Shown piece after piece: positions 38,290 to 48,106 of a stretch of 64,000 nt of DNA (positions within the stretch are counted from its first letter, which is position 1; the number at the start of each line of letters is the position of its first letter). This stretch comes from G965212025 sp965215765 (GTDB taxonomy: Bacteria > Pseudomonadota > Gammaproteobacteria > Poriferisulfidales > Oxydemutatoraceae). The notes beneath the pieces were generated by a model. The model had not been told where the DNA came from. It made no database searches and worked only from the letters and a program-made list of their open reading frames with translations. The translations under genes were made by a program, and so were the position numbers. The stretch spans positions 2,232,001 through 2,296,000 of the forward strand of contig OZ244118.1 in assembly GCA_965215765.1 (NCBI GenBank), written 5' to 3'.

Positions 38290-39183
38290 TCACGGCAACA
38301 CCTCTTTGAGCCTGGCCTCGTCCATCGCACGGATATGGAGTCCGCGAACTGCCTTTCTGGTAAGGCAATCCATATTCGGAGCACCTGTACGAAGTTTGAT
38401 GTCGCTGACTCGCAAAGTGCGCGTTTCAAAACTGTAGCGCACCTGGGCTGTTGTATTGACGACGGAGCCATGCAAGTGAGCGGAGGAAAAGCAGAGCAAC
38501 TCCTTCGGCCTGATAACGACCGGATGAATTTTTGTTTTCGGCAGTTCGGTGGCTTGCGGAACAGAAGGATAGGCATCAGGCAGCGGGGGAACCGCCTTGG
38601 CCGCAGCGCTGAATTTGCTGAGTGACCAGTGGGCAGACGTGTTTGCCAAAGGCAGCCGCCAGTAATCCGGGAAAAAACCAATGGTGCGTCTGGCGGTCAG
38701 CGGCCAAAGCGGCGCCCACCAATTGACTTGTTGCTGCCAACCGACTCCCCAGGTATCACGATGGGGGGGAAGATGGGATTTTGCAGACCCGTCATGCGTT
38801 TTTGCAGGGGGCGCGATGCGCAACTCAATCGTGTCCTGAAACAGGTCACGTCTGTCAAAACCCAAAGCGAGCAAAGCCTCGGTAAACAGCTTGCGGCAAC
38901 CGGAATCGGCACGACAGCCTTCCTGCGCCTGATGCGCTCGCTGAAAAAAATCAGCACGTGCGTAGCGGCGGTGCGCGTGTATGGGCAAGGCGTCAGGGAA
39001 AAAGCCTTTTGCGAGTCGTCTCATGGCTTTTATCAAAGCCCGCATCGGCTCCAGCCCGCTCACAACAAATACGCTGCCGCGAAACACTTTTTGCATCATG
39101 TCGTCAACGGCGAAAAATGAGTGACCGGACAACTGAGGATCGCCCCACCCTGCAGAAAAATTGTATTCCCTGATTTCAATCAT
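38290..39183 (-). CDS. Putative non-haem Fe(II)/2-oxoglutarate oxygenase (PhyH-like)
   Basis: A 297-residue protein not recognised with certainty. The jelly-roll pattern of the phytanoyl-CoA dioxygenase superfamily can be read: an H-x-D pair (His141, Asp143 in LPPHRDTWG), a distal His in SSAHLHGSVVN (236 or 238) and a following Arg in VRYSFETR, spaced as iron and 2-oxoglutarate ligands would be. It lies inside the sarcosine operon, overlapping the MetF-like gene by four bases, so a role with a methylated amine or betaine is possible but unproven. Confidence 0.5.
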   Translation of the reverse strand: MIEIREYNFSAGWGDPQLSGHSFFAVDDMMQKVFRGSVFVVSGLEPMRALIKAMRRLAKGFFPDALPIHAHRRYARADFFQRAHQAQEGCRADSGCRKLFTEALLALGFDRRDLFQDTIELRIAPPAKTHDGSAKSHLPPHRDTWGVGWQQQVNWWAPLWPLTARRTIGFFPDYWRLPLANTSAHWSLSKFSAAAKAVPPLPDAYPSVPQATELPKTKIHPVVIRPKELLCFSSAHLHGSVVNTTAQVRYSFETRTLRVSDIKLRTGAPNMDCLTRKAVRGLHIRAMDEARLKEVLP

Positions 39184-40022
39184 GAGGAAAACCGCAACAA
39201 GAAGTTTTTTCGCCAGCCTTCTGTCTCCTTGACCTGGTTGAACGAAAAAATATGCAAGCCCTGGAACGCTTCACTTTCCGTTTCCGGAAGCGCTGACAAC
39301 TCCAGTAACAAAGCGTCCGGGACATATCGCAGCCCCCTAAGTGCAGAACGAATATTCTGACTTTTACGCAAAAAACGCAGAGAGTCACCGACGCCGATTT
39401 TTATGGCAATGGCTAACAATTTAACAGTGTTGATGGAACCCACAACGCCTATTTTCAGTGGCAGCGTGACCCCCTGCTTTCTGACCTCACACAACCATCT
39501 CCACAAAGCACCGGCATCAAAACACACTTGCGAGACCATGATGTCCGCATAAGCCTGTTTTGCCAGCAAGTCCTGAACGTGAAGGTGCGGAGGAATCAAG
39601 GGATGGGGCTCCGGATACGCCCCCACCCCGATTCTGAACCCTCCTCCGATCTCGGCAATGTCTTTCAATAACGGTGCCGAAGCACCATATTCGCCGATCG
39701 CCTTCGGGGCATCTCCACCGATGACGAAAAGCTCGTTCACACCAATCTCCCTGTAACGACCCAGAACCCGTTCCAGATGATTGCGGTCACGAATCATGCG
39801 CGCCGCCAAGTGTGGAATGACATCACGATCCGGCTGAAGTTTCTTCAAGGTCTCACACAGTTCAACCGTGGCATCAATCCCTTTCCCGGCAATGCAAGCC
39901 ACCGTCACCTGCGTATCATGAGAAAGAAATTCCAGCCGTTCTTCAATACCCGACATCGGGAAAATTTCCAGCCGGCTGCCGTCAAGCAGTGACCTCACAA
40001 CATCGGGGTGCTCATTAGCCAT
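39180..40022 (-). CDS. Methylenetetrahydrofolate reductase-like protein
   Basis: A 280-residue protein of the MetF/MTHFR flavoenzyme family. Visible motifs are TVACIAGKGID, VIPHLAARMIRD, ELFVIGGDAPK, GAYPEPHPLI and the late KIGVVGSIN with QVCFDAGALW. MTHFR interconverts 5,10-methylene-THF and 5-methyl-THF. Because the operon makes methylene-THF through SoxABDG, this paralogue probably handles that one-carbon flow. It is 42 bases after the methyltransferase-like gene and overlaps the oxygenase-like gene by ATGA. Confidence 0.8.
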   Translation of the reverse strand: MANEHPDVVRSLLDGSRLEIFPMSGIEERLEFLSHDTQVTVACIAGKGIDATVELCETLKKLQPDRDVIPHLAARMIRDRNHLERVLGRYREIGVNELFVIGGDAPKAIGEYGASAPLLKDIAEIGGGFRIGVGAYPEPHPLIPPHLHVQDLLAKQAYADIMVSQVCFDAGALWRWLCEVRKQGVTLPLKIGVVGSINTVKLLAIAIKIGVGDSLRFLRKSQNIRSALRGLRYVPDALLLELSALPETESEAFQGLHIFSFNQVKETEGWRKNFLLRFSS

Positions 40023-40064
40023 GAAATGGCACCCCTATGTGACAGCGACTGTTCGCTCCAGTGG

Positions 40065-41333
40065 CTAGAGCTTTGTTGACATGGTTTTCAAGCCGGTGCC
40101 CATGGATTCTGGCGTCCTGAAAGGTGTCTCTGCCACTGTTGCCTTCACGGGTTCTTTTGCATATTTCTCGTCGAGCCTTACCGTCAGTTCGGTTCCGATG
40201 GCACACAGTTCGGTCGGCAACATGGCATAAGCGATATTGCAACCCTGCGTTGGCGAGTAAAAAGCAGAAGTCACAAAGCCCACGATGTTTCCGGACTCAT
40301 AGACGTGGTAGAAATCTGCCGGGTACCAATCAATCTTGTCGCCACCCATTCGCATCCCGGCGAGCTTGTGGCTGACGCCCTCGTCGTGGATTTTTTGCAA
40401 GGCGGACTTGCCAATGAAGTTTTCCTTGCTCAAGTCCACCTGCCAGGCTAGCCCGCATTGGTACGGATTCGTTTCCACGTCAATATCCTGACCCCAGGAA
40501 AGAATCCCGGCCTCAATGCGACGAATGTGACCCGGTGCGATGACGTGCAAATCAAACTCCTTGCCTGCTTCCACAACCGCATTCCACATGATGTCGGCAT
40601 TCATGGTGGCATCGTAAAGATAGATCTCATACCCCAGTTCAGCTGAGAAGCCAGTCCGCGAAAGGAGAACCGGCACACCGCTGATTTCTGTTTCCAGCAA
40701 ACCGTAATACGGCATGTCCTCAATTGCAGAGCCGAAAATCTTGGTCATCAGTGCTCCTGATTTCGGGCCTTGTATCTGCACCGGGCATACATCTATTTCC
40801 TGCACTTGAACATCCAGACCACTCACCGCAGCAACTCCCTGCAAATAAATGCCGATACTGCTGTCGGACAAAGAGAACCAGAACCTGTCCTCATCCGGCC
40901 GCAACAAAACCGGGTCGTTCAAAATGCCACCATACTGGTTACATAAAATCACATAGCGTCCTTTACCAGGGTCAACTTTGTTGACCGAGCGGGTAATCAC
41001 CATATCAACGAGCTTGGCTGCATCCGGCCCGTCCACCTGTATCTGTCTTTCTACCGCCACATTCCACATTGTCACGTGCTCTGTCAGGTATTCGTATTCC
41101 TTGAGCAAACCACCTTCCGACATTGGAATATAGGCGCGCGGGTGATAGACACGGTTATAAACGGTGTAACACCAGCACCCTGCAGCTTGTGACAAATGGT
41201 GGTAAGGAGATTTTCGTACGCGTTGCGACAGAAGCATCTTCGCATCATGATCCCCACTGTAGCGGAGGTTTATCGGAACGTGACGTTTGTTGATTACCTG
41301 GTTGGAACTCAGGATTTCATTGCTAGTGAACAT
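40065..41333 (-). CDS. GcvT/DmdA-superfamily aminomethyltransferase-like protein
   Basis: About 422 residues with the folate-binding GcvT fold: LTEHVTMWNVAVERQIQVDGPDA, CNQYGGILNDPVLLR, LSRTGFSAELGYEIYL, IRRIEAGILSWGQDID and a C-terminal GCNIAYAML. Family members transfer methyl or aminomethyl groups to tetrahydrofolate (glycine cleavage T protein, DMSP demethylase and relatives). The substrate cannot be told from sequence. Starts at 41372 (GTG), 41351 and 41333 are in frame; 41333 is favoured because GGAGAG sits ten bases before it. First gene of the sox operon. Confidence 0.75.
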   Translation of the reverse strand: MFTSNEILSSNQVINKRHVPINLRYSGDHDAKMLLSQRVRKSPYHHLSQAAGCWCYTVYNRVYHPRAYIPMSEGGLLKEYEYLTEHVTMWNVAVERQIQVDGPDAAKLVDMVITRSVNKVDPGKGRYVILCNQYGGILNDPVLLRPDEDRFWFSLSDSSIGIYLQGVAAVSGLDVQVQEIDVCPVQIQGPKSGALMTKIFGSAIEDMPYYGLLETEISGVPVLLSRTGFSAELGYEIYLYDATMNADIMWNAVVEAGKEFDLHVIAPGHIRRIEAGILSWGQDIDVETNPYQCGLAWQVDLSKENFIGKSALQKIHDEGVSHKLAGMRMGGDKIDWYPADFYHVYESGNIVGFVTSAFYSPTQGCNIAYAMLPTELCAIGTELTVRLDEKYAKEPVKATVAETPFRTPESMGTGLKTMSTKL

Positions 41334-41419
41334 GCTTTTAATGCTCTCCATAATGGAAGGTTCAGGGGACACGGTCTTGGCGAGTAACTAAACCCCACAA
41401 GTTCCGTAAACACGCGGGG

Positions 41420-41447
41420 ATTATACGTACAGAAAGTCCTATGGCAA
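41420..41447 (-). promoter_or_regulatory. Strong sigma-70-type promoter of the sarcosine operon
   Basis: On the minus strand TTGCCA (41442-41447) is followed after 16 bases by TATAAT (41420-41425), five of six and six of six consensus matches. Transcription would start near 41413, about 80 bases before the chosen ATG of the methyltransferase-like gene. Confidence 0.6.
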
Positions 41448-42175
41448 CAGCAAATATTAACTGCGTTTCAAGTTGCTTCGGCCGTGAAAAATGCCGGATA
41501 TTGGCATGGGCATCACCCCACTCTCTTTGCCAAAACGAGGCATCACTTCCACCACAAGCACCCCGTTATATGAGCGGCTTCCCGAGGAGCTGTGGTTCCG
41601 TTGCCTCCTTGGCAACATGGCGCGCACTGCCCGCATCGGTTGTCGGTCGGTTGGCGTGGAGGCATTCGCGCTCCTCGCGCCGCATGATGACACATTTATA
41701 CAGAGGAGCCGCGCGCAGACAAGACGTGCCATTCTCCATCATCGTTCGCCTGCCATTCTCCGCCATTCTCTGCCATTCTCTGCCATCCGCCATCGTACTG
41801 ACAGAGTTTGCAATCCTGTTCCTGAGGTTGCCACAGCAATGAAGAGGTGTGGTTTAAGAAATCCCCGGTTTATTGTTAAGATGCGCCGCAGGTCTTCCAC
41901 TCACGTGGTGGGGGAATTGGTTCCTGTGCCTGTCTTGTGGATTCCGGGCAGACAGAAAGTCCAAAAGCTGAAGGCCGCTCAAAGTCACTGTTCAAACAGA
42001 GTCTTCTGGATTGGGGGAACATCATGGCTCATCAATATAGTACTTCCCGACGCTGTGCATGGCTTGGCTCGTGATTCATGAGCGATACGAGGCCAGAAGC
42101 AAACACGTGAAAAGCCGTGGTCGCCAGCAAGAACCTGCTCTGCCACAAAAACCCGTCATTCTGAGGTAAAAGCGT
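41448..42175. other. Divergent spacer between the sarcosine and dimethylglycine operons
   Basis: About 730 bases with no gene I can support. It contains an 11 bp repeated word (GCCATTCTCTG-like, four times, about 41747-41790). The overlapping open frames at 41491-42081 (plus) and 41457-41793 (minus) show no family features. A Shine-Dalgarno-like GAGGT lies just before dgcA. Regulator sites for both operons are likely somewhere here, but none was recognised. Confidence 0.4.
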
Positions 42176-44206
42176 ATGTACGAATCCCTGTTCAAGCCCT
42201 TGAAGCTCAAACACCTGACGCTCAGAAACCGGGTCATGAGTTCCGGGCACGAACCAGCCTATACCAACGAGGGACGATTGACTGAGCGTTATAAGCTCTA
42301 TCACATAGAAAAAGCCAAAGGTGGCCTGGCATTGACTGTCTTCGGCGGCTCCTGTTGCGTGTCCCCTGATTCGCCCGCGGCTTTCGGCCAGCTTGCCTGC
42401 ATGGACGATTCCGTTATTGAGGAATTTCGTGATTTTGCCAAACGGGTTCATGAGCATCACGCTGCGCTGATGATCCAGCTCACGCACATGGGCAGGCGCA
42501 CAGGATGGGACTGTGCCGACTGGTTATCACCGGTTGCCCCCTCCCCGATCCGCGAACCGGCACACCGCTGTTTTCCGAGGCAAATGGAAAGCCATGACAT
42601 TCGGCGCGTGAAAAATGATTTTGCACTGGCGGTGTGGCGTTGCCAGGAGGGAGGGCTGGACGGCGTGGAAATTTCAGCCGCCCACGGTCATCTCATCGAC
42701 CAGTTTTGGTCCCCCGCAGTGAACATGCGTACGGATCAGTACGGTGGCTCACTGACAAACCGAATGCGCTTTGGCCTTGAGGTGCTGGAAACCATTCGCG
42801 CGAAAGTCGGAAATGATTTCGTGGTCGGGCTCCGTATGTCCGGAGACGAGTTGGTCGACGGCGGGCTGGCTCCCGGCGAATGCCTGGACATTGCCAGAAC
42901 TTATGCTGAAAGCGGCTTGATTGATTTCATCAACGTCATTGGCGGGTCGGCAGCCAATTTTTCCGCGCTGGCGAACGTCATCCCCGACATGTGGGCAAAG
43001 ATTGCCCCCTACATTCATTTGGCCGGCGCGATCAAACAGGAAATCAGCATTCCGGTTTTTCATGCACAAAGAGTCCCGGATGTCACGACAGCAGATCGCG
43101 TGGTCGCAGAGGGTTATGTAGACATGATTGCCATGACGCGAGCTCATATCGCCGATCCGCATCTGGTAAACAAGCTGATGGAAAACCGCGTGGACGACAT
43201 TCGGCAGTGCGTGGGTGCCGGCTATTGCATCGACCGTATTTATATCGGGAAAGACGCGCTGTGCATACAAAATCCCGCCACCGGACGTGAAGCGACCATG
43301 CCGCACAAAATACCAATCGCTTCAACGCAACGCAAAATTGTGGTCATTGGTGCCGGTCCTGCCGGGCTGGAAGCCGCGCGCGTTTGTGCCGAGCGTGGTC
43401 ACAAGGTGGTTCTTTTTGAGCAGGAGGAAAAACCGGGCGGCCAAATCAACATCGCCATCCGGGCACCAAAGCGCGAATCTTTGAGCAGCATTATCCGCTG
43501 GCTGGAACAACAGATATACCGACACGGCGTTGACGTGCGCCTCAACACTCGTGCCACAGCTGACAAGGTGCTGGCCGAACAGGCAGACGTGGTCATCATT
43601 GCTTGCGGCGGCACACCCAATTTCCAAGGCTGGTTTCGAGGAGGGGAATACGCACACAGCACCTGGCATATTCTGGACGGCAGCGTGCCCGCGAAGAAAA
43701 ACGTGCTGGTGTACGATGACAACGGTCAACATCAAGCGGTGTCGTGTACCGAATATCTGTGTGAAAAAGGCAGCCTGGTTGAATTTGTGACGCCAGATGG
43801 CAAGCCGGGGGAGGAGCTCGGTGCGACCAATATTTCGCCCCACTTCAGCGCGCTTTACGCGGCTGACACAATTTTTTCTACCAATTTGCGCCTCGTGGAG
43901 GTCTACCCGGAAAACGACAATTTGATTGTCGTGCTGCGCAACGAATATACGCACGTGGAAGAAGAACGCGAAGTCGAGCAAGTTGTGGTCGAACACGGAA
44001 CCCTGCCTGCCATTGAGTTGTATGACGAATTACTGGAACACTCCAAAAATCAAGGCGAAACCAATATCAATGCGCTGCTTGGCAACCGGGCACAACCCGC
44101 CGGCGGCGAGGGATTGTTTGCCTTGTACCGGGTCGGTGACGCATTGACCAGCCGCAACATCCACACCTCCATTTACGATTCCTTGCGACTGTGTAAAGAC
44201 CTGTGA
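42176..44206 (+). CDS. dgcA: Dimethylglycine demethylation protein DgcA
   Basis: A 676-residue flavoprotein of the trimethylamine/2,4-dienoyl reductase type. The N-terminal Old Yellow Enzyme barrel contains FKPLKLKHLTLRNRVMSS, LIQLTHMGRRT, DGVEISAAHGHLIDQF and YGGSLTNRMRF. A cysteine cluster follows (CVGAGYC, then DALC) for an Fe-S centre, then the nucleotide-binding KIVVIGAGPAGLEAARV region. By gene context it is DgcA, which with DgcB demethylates dimethylglycine to sarcosine. Good Shine-Dalgarno; overlaps dgcB by four bases. Confidence 0.88.
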   Translation: MYESLFKPLKLKHLTLRNRVMSSGHEPAYTNEGRLTERYKLYHIEKAKGGLALTVFGGSCCVSPDSPAAFGQLACMDDSVIEEFRDFAKRVHEHHAALMIQLTHMGRRTGWDCADWLSPVAPSPIREPAHRCFPRQMESHDIRRVKNDFALAVWRCQEGGLDGVEISAAHGHLIDQFWSPAVNMRTDQYGGSLTNRMRFGLEVLETIRAKVGNDFVVGLRMSGDELVDGGLAPGECLDIARTYAESGLIDFINVIGGSAANFSALANVIPDMWAKIAPYIHLAGAIKQEISIPVFHAQRVPDVTTADRVVAEGYVDMIAMTRAHIADPHLVNKLMENRVDDIRQCVGAGYCIDRIYIGKDALCIQNPATGREATMPHKIPIASTQRKIVVIGAGPAGLEAARVCAERGHKVVLFEQEEKPGGQINIAIRAPKRESLSSIIRWLEQQIYRHGVDVRLNTRATADKVLAEQADVVIIACGGTPNFQGWFRGGEYAHSTWHILDGSVPAKKNVLVYDDNGQHQAVSCTEYLCEKGSLVEFVTPDGKPGEELGATNISPHFSALYAADTIFSTNLRLVEVYPENDNLIVVLRNEYTHVEEEREVEQVVVEHGTLPAIELYDELLEHSKNQGETNINALLGNRAQPAGGEGLFALYRVGDALTSRNIHTSIYDSLRLCKDL

Positions 44207-46113
44207 CGGTCGGCACCTTCATCGTTTCAATACTGTTGCTCACCATCTCGGTCGCTCTGGCCGGTGCTGCCTTGCGTGTGCGTTGCTGGTTGCGTGGCCG
44301 ACCGGCGGAGGTTCCGCTTTTCCAGGGTCTCATGAGTATTCCGAGGCGCTATCTGGTGGATGTACACAGCGTGGTGTCGCGCGACCGCTATGCGGCAACC
44401 ATGCACGTTCTGGTTGCCGGCGGCTTGCTGCTTTCCCTGTTGCTTTTGCTGATTTTCCTGGCCATCGGTATGCCGACAAGCGGCTTGATCCGAGGGCTTT
44501 TGCTAGCGGCGTTGGGCGTGATGGCGGTAGGCGTCATCCTGGTACACAAGCGACGTAAGCCACCACCACCACAAAGATTGTCCGGCGGTCAGTTTTCTCG
44601 TCTTCCTTACAGTCTTTTCGCATATTTCGCAGGCTTGTTTTTTCTCGTCGCAAGGGCACCTCTGCATAGTGACGGGTTGCTGGATGACATGCTCCTGGTT
44701 TTGCCCATCGCTTTGCTCGTTTGGGGATTGATTGAACTGTTCATTGGCATGGCGTGGGGAGGCCCCATGAAACACGCTTTTACCGGTGCCCTGCATTTGG
44801 CATACCACCCGCGACCGGAACGATTTCAAAAAAACACAACTTCCACCGCGTTAAATTTATTGGATCTGGACCAGACCAGACTGGGCACCCGGAAAATGCC
44901 GGACTTCGCCTGGAACCAGCTACTCGGCTTTGATGCCTGTGTGCAATGTGGACGTTGCGAAGTGGTTTGCCCCGCCTTCGCCACTGGCCAACCCTTGAAT
45001 CCTAAAAAACTGATTCAGGATCTGGTGTCCGGGCTGGGTGCTCCTGGTTCCGATCATTTTTACAAGGGTCGCGGACATCCTGGCCAGCCACCTGCCTCTT
45101 CCCCTCCGGCAAGCGGTGGCGACATCGTCCCGGAGCTGATTGCCGAAAACACGATATGGTCATGCACAACCTGTCGCGCCTGCGTGCATGAATGCCCAAT
45201 GCTGATTGAGCATGTTGACGCAATCGTCGATATGAGACGCTTTTTGACCTTGGAGAAAGGACAGGTTCCAGGCGAAGGAGGAAAAGTCCTGGAAAACACC
45301 CGCATCGCCGGCAATCCTTCTGGCCGGGATTTGCGCACCCGAACCGAATGGGCAACAGATCTGAGCTTGCCGCTGATGCGCGATGTCAAAAAAGTGGACG
45401 TTCTCCTTTGGCTGGGCGACAGCGCTTTCAATCTCCGCAACCAGCAGACCTTGCGCGCCTTAATTCGCCTTTTGACCAAAGCCGATGTGGATTTTGCGGT
45501 ACTGGGCGAAGAGGAACTGGACTGTGGCGACTTGTCAAGACGCCTCGGTGACGAAGCCAGCTTCCAGTCCCTGGCGAAGCGTAATATTGCCGTGCTCAGT
45601 CGTTATGTCTTCTCGCAAATACTGACGGCTGATCCACACGTTCTGCATTGCCTGGCTAAAGAATATCCGGCTCTGGGAGGCAATTTCGAAGTGGTTCACC
45701 ACACGACTTTTCTGGCCAGACTGCTGCGGGAAAACCGTTTGTCTCTGGCAAAAAATACGAGTGGCATTGCCTCTTTGTCAGTGACTTACCACGATCCTTG
45801 TTATCTGGGACGTTACAGCGGGGAGTTTTCGTCTCCGCGGGAAGTATTGCGCGCCACAGGCACCCCCGTTATAGAAATGCGACTCTCGGGGTCCAAGTCC
45901 CGTTGTTGCGGCGGAGGGGGCGGAGCACCTTTCACTGACATCAAAGGGAAAAAACGCATTCCTGACACACGCATGGAAGATGCCTCCGCGACCGGAGCAA
46001 AAATAGTCGCCACAGCATGCCCTTACTGCGCCGTAATGTTGGAGGGGGTCGCCACTCCCGGACCGCAAGTCAAAGACATTGCCGAACTGTTGCTCGCCTC
46101 CACAGAACCATGA
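44203..46113 (+). CDS. dgcB: DgcB iron-sulfur membrane protein
   Basis: A 636-residue partner of DgcA. It has N-terminal membrane helices (GTFIVSILLLTISVALAGAAL, VLVAGGLLLSLLLLLIFL and more), then two ferredoxin-type clusters (CVQCGRCEVVCP and CTTCRACVHECP), then heterodisulfide-reductase-like CCG domains (YHDPCYLGRY, RCCGGGGGAPF, ACPYCAVML). It probably passes electrons from demethylation, via the ETF encoded next, to the quinone pool. The start is GTG at 44203, overlapping the dgcA stop. Confidence 0.88.
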   Translation: MTVGTFIVSILLLTISVALAGAALRVRCWLRGRPAEVPLFQGLMSIPRRYLVDVHSVVSRDRYAATMHVLVAGGLLLSLLLLLIFLAIGMPTSGLIRGLLLAALGVMAVGVILVHKRRKPPPPQRLSGGQFSRLPYSLFAYFAGLFFLVARAPLHSDGLLDDMLLVLPIALLVWGLIELFIGMAWGGPMKHAFTGALHLAYHPRPERFQKNTTSTALNLLDLDQTRLGTRKMPDFAWNQLLGFDACVQCGRCEVVCPAFATGQPLNPKKLIQDLVSGLGAPGSDHFYKGRGHPGQPPASSPPASGGDIVPELIAENTIWSCTTCRACVHECPMLIEHVDAIVDMRRFLTLEKGQVPGEGGKVLENTRIAGNPSGRDLRTRTEWATDLSLPLMRDVKKVDVLLWLGDSAFNLRNQQTLRALIRLLTKADVDFAVLGEEELDCGDLSRRLGDEASFQSLAKRNIAVLSRYVFSQILTADPHVLHCLAKEYPALGGNFEVVHHTTFLARLLRENRLSLAKNTSGIASLSVTYHDPCYLGRYSGEFSSPREVLRATGTPVIEMRLSGSKSRCCGGGGGAPFTDIKGKKRIPDTRMEDASATGAKIVATACPYCAVMLEGVATPGPQVKDIAELLLASTEP

Positions 46114-47219
46114 GTTCGAAACGTTTGCGCCGAAACTTGCGTACCGGAACGAATGTCCGAGTTCAGAAGGGAAACCGCTTGCGCATTCGCCGCCATGCGG
46201 ATGGAACGGTCGCTTCAGCCACGCCACTGTCAGATACGCAGTTGCCTGCTGCTGCTCCCCAGACCGTGGAGCGCATCAGCGACCCTGCGTACCACATCCT
46301 GGCAATACCGGACTGCCGGGAAAATCGTTTCAGCATGCACGACCGGGAAATGATGGGAATGGCGCGCGAGCTTGCTGATAAAGATGGCGGTGCGGTCTGC
46401 ATGCTTTGCTTCGGCGAGCCGGAAAACGAACCCGGAACAACGGGTGCCGATCGTCTGCTGCTCATGCCGGAAAGCGGAAGCTCTTACTGCCCGGATGCGG
46501 AAGCCATGCGGGTTTGCTCGGTCATTTCCGAGTTACAGCCACGCCATGTATTGTTGCCCGACAGTCTGGAACGCGGAGGAGATCTCGGCAGGCGAATTGC
46601 CACCACACTGGAAGCAACGGTGGCGACCGCAGTTTGGCAAGCTGATTTGAAGCATTGCACAAGGCTGGCCAAATGCGGGGGCGAAAGCGTCCGTATGCCA
46701 ACTCCTTTTGTCATCCTTACGGCTGCCGGCTATTGCCCGCCTTTGCGCGGCGCGTCTCGCGAAGCACGTCTGATAGAGACCGGGCAGACCGAAAGACAGA
46801 ACAGCGCTTTCCTGAGCACCGAAATATCCATTCCGCCTCCTGCCCAAGTGCCCTTGGACGAAGCAGAGTTCATTCTTGCCGCTGGTGACGGAGTACGTGA
46901 CTGGGACACCTATCACGCTCTGGCGGAAAAGCTGGGTGCGACTGAGGGAGGCAGCCGCGTGGTTGTGGACAAAGGATTTTTGCCTGCTCATCGCCAAGTG
47001 GGATCCACAGGAACCATCACCAATGCACGCACTTACATCGCTTTGGGAATTTCCGGAGCACCTCAACACCTGCAAGGAATTGCAGATTGTGAAAACGTGG
47101 TGGCCATCAATACAGATGGCAACTGCCACATGATGAAGCGCGCAGATCTGGCGGTCGTGGGCGACGTTCAGGAAACCATGCAGGCGCTACTGCAATCCCT
47201 GGAAGAGGAAAATGGCTGA
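46110..47219 (+). CDS. etfA: Electron transfer flavoprotein alpha subunit (dgc-linked)
   Basis: A 369-residue ETF alpha. The C-terminal FAD-binding domain is clear: VVVDKGFLPAHRQVGSTG, TYIALGISGAPQHL and VVAINTD. The N-terminal part is less typical, with a basic leader of about 30 residues. ATG 46110 overlaps dgcB by ATGA, the same coupling as dgcA-dgcB; an open frame further upstream is only overlap. A dedicated ETF beside dgcAB is known from pseudomonads. Confidence 0.9.
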   Translation: MSSKRLRRNLRTGTNVRVQKGNRLRIRRHADGTVASATPLSDTQLPAAAPQTVERISDPAYHILAIPDCRENRFSMHDREMMGMARELADKDGGAVCMLCFGEPENEPGTTGADRLLLMPESGSSYCPDAEAMRVCSVISELQPRHVLLPDSLERGGDLGRRIATTLEATVATAVWQADLKHCTRLAKCGGESVRMPTPFVILTAAGYCPPLRGASREARLIETGQTERQNSAFLSTEISIPPPAQVPLDEAEFILAAGDGVRDWDTYHALAEKLGATEGGSRVVVDKGFLPAHRQVGSTGTITNARTYIALGISGAPQHLQGIADCENVVAINTDGNCHMMKRADLAVVGDVQETMQALLQSLEEENG

Positions 47220-48000
47220 AATTTTTGTCCTGCTTTCCGAAGGCAGCCATCCTGGTAGCGGGATGCCTTGCCGGTCGCCACAAGACGCGCGCGCGTTGGA
47301 AATCGCCCTGGAACTGACGGCAGGCAACGCAAAAAAAGTTGAGGCCTTGCATGTCGGGAGCCCGACCAATCCAGTCTTGCGTGAATACCTGGGGATGGGA
47401 TTGGCAACTTTGCGTGTGGTCTCTGTTCCCGCCACCGCTGACGTGGCGATGGTGCTTGGCACCTGGCTTGAAAACTGTAACCCTCGCCTGATTCTTTGTG
47501 GCAAACAGGCGGGAGCCTCGGAAAGTTCGGGCATGTTGCCTTATTTGATCGCCAAACACTTGGCAATGCCGATCGTCAGCGATGTCGTCCAGGCCACCAT
47601 TGACCAAGACAAGTGCCGCTTTAGCCAAGCACTTCCCAGGGGCTGCCGCCGGCATTTGGAGCTGATGCTGCCAGCAGTCGCGTCTGTGGTCACCAACCCG
47701 GCAACAGCCCCGACACGCTTTTCATTCGCACAGGCAAGACGTGGGCGCGTCATCAGCGAGGAACTTCCCTTCACCGTTGACCAAAGGCCACTGTCGTGGC
47801 AGAGATCGGCCATAAAAAAACGCCTGAAATATATCCACAACCCGGGAGGCGAAAGTGCCGCTGAGCGTGCTCTGGCAGCGACACAAACTGCCGCTCAAGG
47901 AAGTACAAGATACCTGGAAACCACTCCGCACGAGAGCTCGCGTACTATACTCACGTTTCTCGCAAACTCGGGAATTCAAAAATATAAGACGTTCAAATAA
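47212..48000 (+). CDS. etfB: Electron transfer flavoprotein beta subunit (dgc-linked)
   Basis: A 262-residue ETF beta-type protein. RALEIALELT, LCGKQAGASESSGMLPYLIAKHL and the following VQATIDQD region match the EtfB pattern. It overlaps etfA by eight bases and ends the dgcA-dgcB-etfA-etfB operon. The last ~60 residues (from GGESAAERALAA) are poorly conserved in appearance. Confidence 0.85.
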   Translation: MAEIFVLLSEGSHPGSGMPCRSPQDARALEIALELTAGNAKKVEALHVGSPTNPVLREYLGMGLATLRVVSVPATADVAMVLGTWLENCNPRLILCGKQAGASESSGMLPYLIAKHLAMPIVSDVVQATIDQDKCRFSQALPRGCRRHLELMLPAVASVVTNPATAPTRFSFAQARRGRVISEELPFTVDQRPLSWQRSAIKKRLKYIHNPGGESAAERALAATQTAAQGSTRYLETTPHESSRTILTFLANSGIQKYKTFK

Positions 48001-48106
48001 ATATTTCCGCCATGAAAGCACGGTGGAAATACTGTTCAAGAGGGTATCAACAATACCAGTAAGCAACGTGAAACACCAAGCACAACCGTGGAGTCAGCAA
48101 AAAGCC

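Noticed and set aside
41491..42081. A 196-codon plus-strand frame between the two operons
   Set aside because: Low-complexity stretch with an 11 bp repeated word, no start signal and no recognisable domain; overlapping minus-strand frames are equally likely.
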